A stretch of 64,000 nucleotides of DNA, from positions 4,380,001-4,444,000 of the forward strand of contig NZ_CP093280.1 in the NCBI RefSeq assembly GCF_026651855.1, written 5' to 3'. Source of the DNA: Pseudomonas silvicola (GTDB lineage Bacteria > Pseudomonadota > Gammaproteobacteria > Pseudomonadales > Pseudomonadaceae). Under the pieces are notes generated by a model, which worked only from the letters and a program-made list of their open reading frames with translations, ran no database searches and was not told where the DNA came from. Position 1 is the stretch's first letter, and every line of letters starts with the position of its first letter. Below, in pieces: positions 17,505-26,190 of this stretch. Made by a program: the position numbers and the translations under genes.

Positions 17505-18577
17505 TGGAACGGTCCAGCATGGCAGCGCTGTACCTGCGTAAGCCGGGTGATGTGCAGATAATTCAGCGGCCAATACCCCGGCCGGGCCCCGAGCAAATCC
17601 TCGTGCGTGTGGAATGCGCCGGGGTGTGCGGATCAGATGTGCACCTTCTGCATACACATCAATGCAAGGCAACCATCCTAGGTCATGAATTTGCCGGCGT
17701 GGTGGTACAGGTTGGCGAGAATGTGGAGCGTTTCCAGCCCGGCCAGCGGGTGTGTGCAATGCCCACCATGGGGTGCGGTCATTGCAACCATTGCGCGTCT
17801 GGGGACCCGAAATACTGCCCCCACGTTCAGGCGATAGGGTTGTCCATGCCAGACAACGGTGGGTTCGCCGAGTACGTGCTGGTGGGGCAGCACGAGACCT
17901 TCCTGGTGCCCGACGGTGTCGACATGGAACTGGCGGCGATGGTCGAACCACTTGCCGTGGGGCTCAAGCAAGCCCAGTTGGCAGGCTGCACACCTGGGCA
18001 GAAAATGTTGATTCTGGGGGCTGGCCCCATTGGGTTGGCCACAGCGGTTTGGGCACGTGCTTTGGGGGTGGGTCAGGTCTTGGTCAGTGACCCGGTAGCA
18101 TCACGTCGAGCACTGGCACAGTCGCTCGGGGCGACGGCAGTAGTGGACCCAGGGAAGGAAACGCTTGAAGTTCATTGCGAGCGTCATTGGGGAGGGCGCC
18201 CGGACGTGGTAATCGAGTGCATCGGTAAGCCTGGAAGCATCGACATGGGCACTGCCATTCTCAAACCCTACGGGCGTTTGGTGGTGGCGGGCGTGCATAT
18301 GGAGGCCGAGCAGGTCAGCCGGCTGCTGCCGTTCACCAAGGAACTGCAATTGATCTATAGCCGCATGTACGAGAAGCCGCACTACCAGCACACCCTGGAA
18401 ATGCTAGCCCAGCGACGTATAGACCCGCGTCCGATGGTGACCCATCGTTTAGGCTTGCACGAACTGCCTGACGCGCTGCACACGATGTCGCGGCCAAACA
18501 CCTTTGGCAAGGTGATGGTTGATCCCCGTCAAGTGCAAACGACAAGGCAGGGCACCGCCGCTTCCAACCATCACTGA
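17504..18577 (+). CDS. Zinc-dependent alcohol dehydrogenase (MDR)
   Basis: A 357-residue medium-chain dehydrogenase. Catalytic-zinc ligands lie in CGSDVH and GHEFAG; the structural-zinc lobe is CGHCNHCASGDPKYC; the cofactor loop is GAGPIG. The BVMO stop and this start share one base (TAATG) with GGAGG just upstream, indicating translational coupling; the frame extends 24 bases upstream into the BVMO. It probably oxidises a secondary alcohol to the ketone used by the BVMO, or reduces a product. The fold resembles sorbitol/threonine dehydrogenase-type members. Confidence 0.92.
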   Translation: MERSSMAALYLRKPGDVQIIQRPIPRPGPEQILVRVECAGVCGSDVHLLHTHQCKATILGHEFAGVVVQVGENVERFQPGQRVCAMPTMGCGHCNHCASGDPKYCPHVQAIGLSMPDNGGFAEYVLVGQHETFLVPDGVDMELAAMVEPLAVGLKQAQLAGCTPGQKMLILGAGPIGLATAVWARALGVGQVLVSDPVASRRALAQSLGATAVVDPGKETLEVHCERHWGGRPDVVIECIGKPGSIDMGTAILKPYGRLVVAGVHMEAEQVSRLLPFTKELQLIYSRMYEKPHYQHTLEMLAQRRIDPRPMVTHRLGLHELPDALHTMSRPNTFGKVMVDPRQVQTTRQGTAASNHH

Positions 18578-18598
18578 TCACCCACGGAGGTTATAACG

Positions 18599-19024
18599 AT
18601 GACAATCAACCTGATTCCGCTAGCCGTCGGTAGCGTCAAGACTGGCGCGCCTTCATTCATTAAAAACGGCCCCAAAGGCACACGAATTCTCGTCGACGTC
18701 AGCGAGGGCCACTGGGAGGGCGAGCGTCTGCGGGCCACCCAGAAAGGCATTGCCGCTGGTGACTGGGCTCACATGGACGAACAGGGCATCGTTTCGGTCG
18801 ACGTGCGCATGCTGTTAGAAACCCATGACGGGGCCCTGATCTACGTGAACTATCAAGGTCGTGTGGATGCATCGAAGCAGGGTAACGCGCCGATCTGGAT
18901 TGCCCCAACCTTCGAAACCGGCGACTCGCGCTATACCTGGCTCAATAAGATTCAGGCAGTGGGCAAGGGCCACAAAGATTTAGAAAGCGGAAAACTCATT
19001 TACGAGTTGTTCGAGTTGGCTTGA
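18599..19024 (+). CDS. DUF3237 family protein
   Basis: A 141-residue protein matching DUF3237: G(E/D)WAHMD, VSVDVRMLLETHDGALIYVNY and GRVD in the first two thirds, FETGDSRYTWLN near the end. The family is a small beta-barrel fold without established enzymatic activity and often occurs in catabolic operons. GGAGG precedes the ATG. It lies between the alcohol dehydrogenase and an SDR in the BVMO operon, so it may assist lactone or ketone handling, but no function can be assigned. Confidence 0.85.
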   Translation: MTINLIPLAVGSVKTGAPSFIKNGPKGTRILVDVSEGHWEGERLRATQKGIAAGDWAHMDEQGIVSVDVRMLLETHDGALIYVNYQGRVDASKQGNAPIWIAPTFETGDSRYTWLNKIQAVGKGHKDLESGKLIYELFELA

Positions 19025-19064
19025 CCAATCGGCCACCCTACGGCCTGTCATCAGAGAAAACGCC

Positions 19065-19880
19065 ATGGACCTTCAGCGACACTTCAAAAAAGTCATCATC
19101 GTCACCGGCGCGGCGCGTGGCATCGGTCTGGCGATTGCCAGGCGTTTGTATAACGAAGGCGCATTGCTGGTGCTGTCCGATATCCAACCTGAGCAGTTGC
19201 AGGCGTTAGAAGAGGAGTTCGATGGCGCACGATGTCTGCTCAAGGTTGCGGACGTGAGCCGGGCGGCCGATTTTAGCGCGTTGGTAGACGCTGCGGTCCA
19301 ACATTTTGGCAAGCTCGACGGCTTGATCAACAATGCGGGCGTCGGCTCATTCGGCCGTGTGACCGAGTTGACGGAAGAGCAGTGGAGCAAGGTGGTCGGC
19401 GTTGATTTGAACAGTGTGTTCTTTGGCGCCAAGGCGGCCATTGAACACCTTGCCCGTAGCGGGGGCAGCATCGTCAATGTGGCGTCTATCTCGGGGTTGT
19501 TTGGTGATTATGGTTTTGCCGCCTACGCGGCAGCGAAGGGGGCAGTCGTCAATCTAACGCGCAACATCGCCATTGATCACGGCCGCGATGGAGTGCGCTG
19601 TAACTCAGTTTGCCCTGGACCAATAGTTACTCATGAGTCGAGTTTGATGCTGCTACCACACGTCAGAGCGGTTCATGAGCAAAACATCCCGCTCGGGCGA
19701 CTGGGCCAACCAGACGAAGTAGCGTCGGCGGTCAGCTTTCTAGTGTCGACAGAGGCCAGCTACATCAATGGCCACAATCTGGTCATCGACGGCGGACTGA
19801 CTGCACATTCGGGAGCGCCCAATTACTCCACGCTGCTCGGCGAGCAAATAAATGCTGCCATCGCCAACCGAGGCGGCTGA
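19065..19880 (+). CDS. Short-chain dehydrogenase/reductase
   Basis: A 271-residue SDR with TGAARGIG at residues 12-19, NNAG near 90 and catalytic YAAAK; an Asp at the end of beta-2 (LSDIQ) suggests NAD preference. The C-terminal tail (GLTAHSGAPNYS) is longer than in minimal SDRs. It is the fourth gene of the BVMO operon, 40 bases after the DUF3237 gene. It likely interconverts an alcohol and ketone in the same branch. About 185 bases without a gene separate it from the DUF1302 gene. Confidence 0.9.
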   Translation: MDLQRHFKKVIIVTGAARGIGLAIARRLYNEGALLVLSDIQPEQLQALEEEFDGARCLLKVADVSRAADFSALVDAAVQHFGKLDGLINNAGVGSFGRVTELTEEQWSKVVGVDLNSVFFGAKAAIEHLARSGGSIVNVASISGLFGDYGFAAYAAAKGAVVNLTRNIAIDHGRDGVRCNSVCPGPIVTHESSLMLLPHVRAVHEQNIPLGRLGQPDEVASAVSFLVSTEASYINGHNLVIDGGLTAHSGAPNYSTLLGEQINAAIANRGG

Positions 19881-20065
19881 CCCTTAGGTGGCGGCGAGCG
19901 CTCGCGCGATCGCCACACATTGAATCATGAATAAACGGGTGCGTCCTGGTTGGCGCGCCGGGCTTTCGTTCGGCCATGAAACAGCAGATGACTTTCACCG
20001 TTGTTCAATTATCCACCGCGTTTTGCGGTGAAAACCTCGATAAAAAAAACAAGGAGAGGATGGAC

Positions 20066-21688
20066 ATGCGCGACTTCAAACGCACATTCGGATTGAACGG
20101 CTGCACCCTTGGTATCTATGCGTGGCTGGGCATGTGCGTATCCGCGCATGCCTTCACGATCGATACCGACAACCCTGATCTTGCTATTCGTCTCGACAAT
20201 ACAGTGCGTTACAACCTAGGTTGGCGCGCGGAAAGTCCTGACAGCAGCATTTATAGAAATTCGCTTTACGATGATTCGGACCGCAAGTTCAAAAAGGGAG
20301 ACCTGGTACAGAACCGCGTGGACCTTCTCACTGAATTCGACCTTGTCTACAAGCAAACCACTGGTTTTCGGTTGAGCACGGCCAGCTGGTATGACAATGC
20401 CTACAAAGATCATGACGTGGATACTTACAGCGGAAGCTCGTTGCCTAGCAGCTACAACAACAACCGCTATTCCGGATATACCAGTCGTTACTACAACGGA
20501 CCGTCGGGCGAAGTCCTTGATGCGTTTGCCTTCACCCGGTTCAACGTGGGCGACATCCCGGTTAACGTCAAGGTTGGCCGTCATACCGTATTCTGGGGGG
20601 AGGGGCTGTTGTTCCCGGGGCACGCGATTTCCTACTCCCAAGGTCCGATCGATGGGCAAAAGGGCGCAGCCAACCCAGGTTCAGAGACCAAGGAGTTGTT
20701 CCTGCCCGTGGGTCAGGTGTCGTCCCAGGCGCAAATCACCGACGACTTTTCCCTCGCGGCGCAGTACTTCTATGAATGGCGGCCTACTCGGGCGCCTGAG
20801 GGGGGTACCTACCTGGGCGTCAGCGATATCGGCGTAGAAGGCCCAGATCGGTATCCAATCGCACCTGGCGTCAGCCTGCCGAGATTGGACAGCAAGACTC
20901 CCAGCGAAGTGGGCAACTTTGGCCTCGCCGGACGTTGGCAGATCAACTCGTGGAACTCGACGCTCGGGCTCTACTACCGCGAGTTCAACGACTACAACCC
21001 AGCGGGATTGCAGATCATTTCCGGGGGATATCGCTTTGTTTACGGCGTCAAGACCAAACTCTACGGCCTGAGCCTTGCACGGGAGGTCGGCTCGGCTTCG
21101 CTGGGTATGGACGTGTCCTATCGCCAAGGTACGGGGCTCAACACCCGGGTGTTGGGCAACGATGGGCAACCCGCGCGTGGCGACACGATCCACCTGGTCA
21201 CGAACTCGGTCTGGTTGTTGCCAAGCACGCGCTTTTATGACACCGGCAACCTCGTCGCGGAAATCGCAGCCAGCCACTTGCAGCGCGTTACCCATAACGC
21301 CGATGTTTTCAACGGAGTGGGTTACGCCGATTGCGATGACAATGGCCGTAACAAATGGGACGGGTGTTCTACCCGAAACTGGGTTGGGGCCGCAGTGAAC
21401 TTCACGCCTCAGTGGCTGCAAGTGTTCCCCAAAGTCGACATCGACCTGCCAACTTCGCTTAATTACGGTATCTATGGGAATGCCGCCGCCGGTGGCGGCA
21501 ACCAGGGCGCACTGACCTGGTCGGTCGGAATTAAGGCGACGTACGAACAGCGCCATGAATTGACCTTGCGTTACAGCGACCAGTTCGCCCATTCACATGA
21601 CGTTGATGGTGTAGCAACCAGTGGTAACGGTAACTACAGCCTCAACGATCGTGGCTGGGTCTCGCTGACTCTGAAGACCGGGTTTTGA
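20066..21688 (+). CDS. DUF1302 outer-membrane porin-like protein
   Basis: A 540-residue DUF1302 protein. A signal peptide ends near SAHA-F, then DNPDLAIRLDNTVRYNLGWR, the usual opening of the family, leads into amphipathic beta-strands. The protein ends in LTLKTGF with a C-terminal phenylalanine, as expected for an outer-membrane barrel. Two ATGs (20060 and 20066) follow AAGGAG; 20066 has the better spacing. DUF1302 and DUF1329 proteins co-occur in hydrophobic-substrate clusters and are thought to take part in uptake or export. The DUF1329 gene follows after 573 bases. Confidence 0.88.
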   Translation: MRDFKRTFGLNGCTLGIYAWLGMCVSAHAFTIDTDNPDLAIRLDNTVRYNLGWRAESPDSSIYRNSLYDDSDRKFKKGDLVQNRVDLLTEFDLVYKQTTGFRLSTASWYDNAYKDHDVDTYSGSSLPSSYNNNRYSGYTSRYYNGPSGEVLDAFAFTRFNVGDIPVNVKVGRHTVFWGEGLLFPGHAISYSQGPIDGQKGAANPGSETKELFLPVGQVSSQAQITDDFSLAAQYFYEWRPTRAPEGGTYLGVSDIGVEGPDRYPIAPGVSLPRLDSKTPSEVGNFGLAGRWQINSWNSTLGLYYREFNDYNPAGLQIISGGYRFVYGVKTKLYGLSLAREVGSASLGMDVSYRQGTGLNTRVLGNDGQPARGDTIHLVTNSVWLLPSTRFYDTGNLVAEIAASHLQRVTHNADVFNGVGYADCDDNGRNKWDGCSTRNWVGAAVNFTPQWLQVFPKVDIDLPTSLNYGIYGNAAAGGGNQGALTWSVGIKATYEQRHELTLRYSDQFAHSHDVDGVATSGNGNYSLNDRGWVSLTLKTGF

Positions 21689-21955
21689 CCCATGCGCTCC
21701 CACTTTGGCTGTGCGAATGGCCGTCCGACCCTCCCGGTTCGGGTGGCATTCGTGCTGTTGTGCCTGTGTCTGATACTCGTTGCCCAAGGGCCAAGTAGGC
21801 AGGCGACTCTGGCGCAGGATACGGGGAACCAGCCGGTAAATAGGCTCTGCACCACATTCGTGGACAGTACGAGATGGCAGCGCCCAGTGCAACCCGTGGC
21901 CAACGAGGCAAGCACAGAAACAAGGAGTTTCGCTGTTCCCCGAAGCTCTGGCAGG

Positions 21956-21997
21956 TTGACAGGAACCGATTATTGGCTTAATCATACCTATGATTAA
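21956..21997 (+). promoter_or_regulatory. DUF1329 promoter with perfect, extended operator
   Basis: TTGACA (21956-21961), 17 bases and TAATCA (21979-21984) form a strong promoter. AATCATACCTATGATT (21980-21995) is a perfect operator extended to 8-bp arms (TTAATCAT/ATGATTAA, 21978-21997) and overlaps the -10. The remaining gap 21689-22261 has no credible gene; a short hairpin AGCAGCA-GTGC-TGCTGCT (22213-22230) lies in the leader. Confidence 0.68.
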
Positions 21998-22261
21998 TAG
22001 GATAATTCATTTCTTGTCTACCACTTGGCCTGTCACGGATAGGGTGGCCCACGAACGCCTATCGCTGGGAAACCGTACAGGCGTTAGATGCCAGGTGTGT
22101 TGCTCAGGATTGCTCAGGAGCGACGTGCAGCTGTCACGAACAACCGATGTCAGTGGGTTCTGCAGGTCACTCGGGTGCTGTACTCGTTGGCCGTATCCAT
22201 TTGTCTTGGCACAGCAGCAGTGCTGCTGCTTTGACATGCGAATAATCGAGGAAATAAAAAT

Positions 22262-23629
22262 ATGAAACTTCGAAATGTTCTCATCATCAACTTGGCGGCT
22301 TATTTCTGCGCTTCGTCCGCTTTTGCTGCGGTGCCACCGGCCGAAGCTGCAAAACTGGGAGGCGAGCTAACCGAGTTTGGCGCCATCAAAGCGGGAAACC
22401 AGGCTGGAACCATTCCCGCTTATACCGGTGGGATTACCACTATTCCTGCACAGTTTGATCCCAAGGCGGGTTTCTGGGCAGACCCCTATAAGGATGACAA
22501 ACCACGCTTGCGCATCACTGCCGATAACATGAGTCAGTATGCGGACCAGCTTTCCGAAGGCGTCAAGCACTTGTTGAAAACCAACAAGGATTACTATCTG
22601 GATATTTACCCAAGCCACCGTTCAATTGCCTATCCAGCGAGTGTTTTGCAAGCGAGCAAACGTAATGCTCTGACTTGCAAGACAACGAATGATGCGCTTG
22701 CAGTGAGCCCCGATTGCCGCGGGGGCGTGCCATTTCCGATTCCCACCAACGGCAATGAGATGATGTGGAACAAAATTTTGTCGTACAACGGTCAGGGGGC
22801 GTTGTTCGGATACGGCTCACGCAATTACATCGTGCCGGCGAATGGCAGTTTTGTGATGACGTCGCAGATTCGGACCTACACTGAGAAGCCGTATTATCAA
22901 ACGGACCGTACCGATCGCCAGGGGAATATGACGCTCCGCCTCTACAGCCAAACGGATGCTCCTTCACGTAAGGCGGGTGAGGCCACTGGCTACAGTGACT
23001 TCCTCGATCCTTTGGGTAACCCTCGCAAGGCTTGGAGCTATACGCCCGGTCAGCGAAGGATCAAGATGGCACCGGAATTCAGCTACGATACGCCGGTGTC
23101 GACGACAGGTGGCGTGATGCTGTACGACGAACTTTATCTATTCAATGGTGCGATGGATCGATTTGATTTCAAGTTGGTCGGCAAAAAGGAGATGTTCATC
23201 CCTTACAATAACTACAAAATGCTCTCGCCAGAGTGCACCCCCGAGAAAAAGTTGAAGCCGGGCTTCGTTTCTCCGGAATGTGAGCGCTGGGAACTGCACA
23301 GGGTATGGGAGGTGGAGGCGACGCTGAAACCAGGTATGCGACATGTTTACAAAAAACGTACGTACTACTTTGATGAAGACGATCTGACCTCTGGCATGTT
23401 CGACGGTTGGGACCAGAATGGAACACTCTATCGCACGGGGTATCTCTACTCGGCGGCGCTGTATGATAGCAAGGCTATGTTCGATGGTGCTTGGGTCATT
23501 TTTGACTTTAACAAAGGCATGTACTCATTCCAGTCAGATGTCAGCGGTGGCAAAGATTTCTATCGTAATGATGTGAAGTCAGAAAGAGAGTTAAGCCCGG
23601 AGTCCATTGCGGGTTCGGGTATACGCTGA
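22262..23629 (+). CDS. DUF1329 outer-membrane lipoprotein-sorting-like protein
   Basis: A 455-residue DUF1329 protein. The signal peptide ends near SAFA-AV; the mature start AAKLGGELTEFGAIKAGN and AGTIPAYTGG are typical of the family, and TPGQRRIKMAPEF and the EMFIPYNNY segment follow. DUF1329 proteins have a LolA/LolB-like fold predicted to bind a hydrophobic ligand in the periplasm or outer membrane. It has its own promoter with the cluster operator and its own terminator, so it is monocistronic and probably induced with the catabolic genes. Confidence 0.88.
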   Translation: MKLRNVLIINLAAYFCASSAFAAVPPAEAAKLGGELTEFGAIKAGNQAGTIPAYTGGITTIPAQFDPKAGFWADPYKDDKPRLRITADNMSQYADQLSEGVKHLLKTNKDYYLDIYPSHRSIAYPASVLQASKRNALTCKTTNDALAVSPDCRGGVPFPIPTNGNEMMWNKILSYNGQGALFGYGSRNYIVPANGSFVMTSQIRTYTEKPYYQTDRTDRQGNMTLRLYSQTDAPSRKAGEATGYSDFLDPLGNPRKAWSYTPGQRRIKMAPEFSYDTPVSTTGGVMLYDELYLFNGAMDRFDFKLVGKKEMFIPYNNYKMLSPECTPEKKLKPGFVSPECERWELHRVWEVEATLKPGMRHVYKKRTYYFDEDDLTSGMFDGWDQNGTLYRTGYLYSAALYDSKAMFDGAWVIFDFNKGMYSFQSDVSGGKDFYRNDVKSERELSPESIAGSGIR

Positions 23630-23640
23630 TCCAACTGCTG

Positions 23641-23677
23641 AGGTGATCTGGGATAAGCCACTCCCGATCACCTTTTT
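23641..23677 (+). terminator. Rho-independent terminator after DUF1329 gene
   Basis: AGGTGATC (23641-23648) pairs with GATCACCT (23666-23673), with an inner GGG/CCC extension, and is followed by TTTTT (23673-23677). It lies 12 bases after the stop codon. This is the clearest intrinsic terminator in the window. Confidence 0.85.
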
Positions 23678-23828
23678 CCAAGTGCCCTCACGTAAAAGCT
23701 TTTGCTGCAGGCAGTCGCGACAATTCAGTGGTACCAGCAAATGATCGCTCGACGCTGCACCATTGCTACGCAACAGCGAATGCATGCTCATGGGGTACAA
23801 ACAGTCTTGATTTATGGAACCTCCCGGT

Positions 23829-24860
23829 ATGCAGAAGCGAAATACGGTCGTGCGCTTTGCGAAAACTCCCGCGCCTGGCCCTCTCGAACGGGATGTATTT
23901 ACCTGGGAACAAAGTCCGATTCCCGTGCCCAAGGACGGAGAAGTGCTGGTGCGCACGCTCTATCTTTCCATTGATGCCGGAAGCCGAGCGCAACTGGATG
24001 ATCGCGGTGAGTACGTGATCAAGGCTGCCTTGGGCAGCGCAATTATCAGTTCTGGCGGGGTTTTCCAAGTGGTCGAGAGCCGACATGGCGACTGGCGCTC
24101 TGGGGATATTCTGGCCACCACTGTCGCGCGCTGGCAGAGTTATCAGATTGTCTCGCCCATACGCCAGTTGGCATGGCGCGTCGACCCTCAAGACGGGCCA
24201 CTAACACTTCATCTGGGGCTGCTGGGCATGGTTGGCTTCACGGCTTACATCGGTATCCTCGAAGTAGCCCGACCACAGCATGGGGAGACGATCCTGGTAT
24301 CCGCAGCGGCTGGTGCCACAGGTGCCCTGGCTGGCCAGTTTGCGAAAATCCACGGTGCGCGGGTTATTGGCATTGCCGGCGGAGCGCAGAAATGCGCCTT
24401 CGTCAAAGAGACGCTTGGCTTTGACGATTGCATCGATTACCAAGCGGGTGATCTCCATCAATCGATCCGTGCCGCCTGCCCGGAAGGGATCGACGTCTAC
24501 TACGAGAATGTAGGTGGCGGGATTCAGCAGGCTGCTTTCGCACAGATGAACGATTTTGGCCGTATTGCCATGTGCGGAATGGTAGGGCAGTACAGCGGCC
24601 AGGGAGCACCGGCGGGACCGAACCTAATGTCCGTTGTGCTGAAGCGTTTGAAGGTTACCGGCTTCCTCGCCAACGACCACATTGAACGTCACGCCGAATT
24701 CGTTGCCGATGCCACGCGCTGGTATCGGGAAGGAAAGCTACAGCACCATGAAACGGTGACCAGTGGGTTGGAGCATATCCACGAGGCCATTAATTCGCTG
24801 ACCGCGGGCCGCAATTTCGGCAAGCAAGTGTGCCGCGTCGCTGACGTGCTGCCGTACTAA
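23829..24860 (+). CDS. MDR-family NADPH-dependent enone reductase-like protein
   Basis: A 343-residue zinc-independent medium-chain reductase of the leukotriene-B4 dehydrogenase/curcumin reductase group. Evidence includes LYLSIDAGSRAQL near residue 45, the nucleotide loop SAAAGATGALAGQFAK and VYYENVGGGI. Such enzymes reduce alpha,beta-unsaturated ketones or related enones. Start uncertain: ATG 23829 fits family N-termini; ATG 23814 is also in frame and neither has a strong ribosome site. It follows the DUF1329 terminator and precedes the epoxide hydrolase by 120 bases. The region 23678-23828 holds no other gene. Confidence 0.85.
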   Translation: MQKRNTVVRFAKTPAPGPLERDVFTWEQSPIPVPKDGEVLVRTLYLSIDAGSRAQLDDRGEYVIKAALGSAIISSGGVFQVVESRHGDWRSGDILATTVARWQSYQIVSPIRQLAWRVDPQDGPLTLHLGLLGMVGFTAYIGILEVARPQHGETILVSAAAGATGALAGQFAKIHGARVIGIAGGAQKCAFVKETLGFDDCIDYQAGDLHQSIRAACPEGIDVYYENVGGGIQQAAFAQMNDFGRIAMCGMVGQYSGQGAPAGPNLMSVVLKRLKVTGFLANDHIERHAEFVADATRWYREGKLQHHETVTSGLEHIHEAINSLTAGRNFGKQVCRVADVLPY

Positions 24861-24980
24861 GCGAAATCGATCAGGACATGGAATCTTGATGGCAGCCCTG
24901 AGCACTCTACCGTTACGCGGTTCCCCAGTGCTGGCACTACGGCCTTGTAACCGCCCGCTTTTTCAAAGGAAATACAGATC

Positions 24981-26132
24981 ATGCGACTACCTGGTCGGCC
25001 TTTTCGAATCGATATTGACCAAGCTGTGCTCCAAGACCTTAAAGTGCGCCTGTTGCAGACCCGTTGGCCAAACCAGCCGGTTGGCCGACCATGGGCTTAC
25101 GGTACCGATAGCGCTTATCTCAAGCGCCTGGTCCATTTCTGGGCCCATGACTTTGCCTGGGAAGCTTGGCAGGCGCGCATCAATGGTTATGAACAACGGC
25201 TTGTGGAGGTAGAGGGACATCAAATCCACGTGCTGGTCGAGCAAGGTTCGGGCAGCCAGCCTTTGCCATTGTTGCTGACTCACGGGTGGCCAGGCTCATT
25301 CCTGGAGTTTATCGACCTGATCGAGCCCCTCGCTCATCCCGAACGTTACGGCGGTTCGCCGGACGATGCGTTCACAGTGATCATTCCAAGCCTGCCGGGC
25401 TATGGTTTTTCACCATCCCCCCTCGCGCCCATTGGGCCGCGTGCGGTGGCAAGGCTATGGGGCAAGTTGGCCAGCGATGCGTTCGGTCTGGATCGCTATG
25501 TGGCGCAAGGAGGGGACTGGGGGGCCGTAGTCACCGGGCTCATGGCGCGTCAACGCCCTCCTGGGTTACTCGCAACGCACCTTAACATGGTCGGGCATGT
25601 GCCGGACTTTGTGGCAGCGACGCAATGGAGCGAGCCTGAAAAGACCTGGTTGGCCAAAATGGCAGTCATGCAACAACAGGACGGTGCCTACCAGCAGATT
25701 CAGGGCACGAAACCCCAGTCATTGGCCTATGGGTTGACCGACTCGCCCGCGGGCTTGGCGGGGTGGTTTTGCGAGAAGTTTCAGAGCTGGACGTTGGGAG
25801 ACAGCGATGAAGACCCGCCTTTTAGTATGGACTGGATAGTTGCCAACCTTACGGTGTATTGGCTCAACGGCGTCAACGGCGCTAACTGGTTGTACCATGC
25901 CGCGCGTCATGGGCGGGATAGTTGCATTGGTGCGCATGAAACGCACACTGTGCCGACAGGATTTTCACTGTTTCCGAATGACCTGATTCCCCCCGCGCCA
26001 CGCTGTCTGATGGAGCGCATGTTTGATGTGGCGTACTACAAAGTTTTTGACCAGGGTGGCCATTTCCCAGCCTTGGAGCAGGGGCGCGCTTTGATTGGGG
26101 AGCTCCGGCGTTTTTTTACGACCTACAGGTAG
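24981..26132 (+). CDS. Epoxide hydrolase (EHN-type alpha/beta hydrolase)
   Basis: A 383-residue protein with the N-terminal EHN domain (PFRIDIDQAVLQDLKVRLLQ) and an alpha/beta hydrolase core. The oxyanion motif HGWPGS starts at His101, the nucleophile is Asp179 in GGDWG and the catalytic His is about 361 in QGGHFPALEQ. This matches microsomal-type/juvenile-hormone-type epoxide hydrolases, which open epoxides to diols and need no cofactor. AAAGGA precedes the ATG. It suggests an epoxidised intermediate or substrate, possibly made by the P450. Confidence 0.92.
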   Translation: MRLPGRPFRIDIDQAVLQDLKVRLLQTRWPNQPVGRPWAYGTDSAYLKRLVHFWAHDFAWEAWQARINGYEQRLVEVEGHQIHVLVEQGSGSQPLPLLLTHGWPGSFLEFIDLIEPLAHPERYGGSPDDAFTVIIPSLPGYGFSPSPLAPIGPRAVARLWGKLASDAFGLDRYVAQGGDWGAVVTGLMARQRPPGLLATHLNMVGHVPDFVAATQWSEPEKTWLAKMAVMQQQDGAYQQIQGTKPQSLAYGLTDSPAGLAGWFCEKFQSWTLGDSDEDPPFSMDWIVANLTVYWLNGVNGANWLYHAARHGRDSCIGAHETHTVPTGFSLFPNDLIPPAPRCLMERMFDVAYYKVFDQGGHFPALEQGRALIGELRRFFTTYR

Positions 26133-26134
26133 CG

Positions 26135-26157
26135 AACCGGGCGCGACGCGCCCGGTT
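26135..26157. terminator. GC-rich hairpin terminator, member of a repeated pair
   Basis: AACCGGGCGCG and CGCGCCCGGTT form a perfect 11-bp stem around a single base, 2 bases after the epoxide hydrolase stop. No T-run follows. A near-identical hairpin ends the fusion gene at 61139-61161. Confidence 0.6.
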
Positions 26158-26190
26158 GGGACTTCTTCGCACTTGAAACCAATGTCGGTA

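Noticed and set aside
21692-21997. 101-residue open frame just after the DUF1302 gene with a hydrophobic stretch
   Set aside because: No ribosome site, no recognisable family, and it runs through the DUF1329 promoter and operator; the gap is better explained as regulatory.
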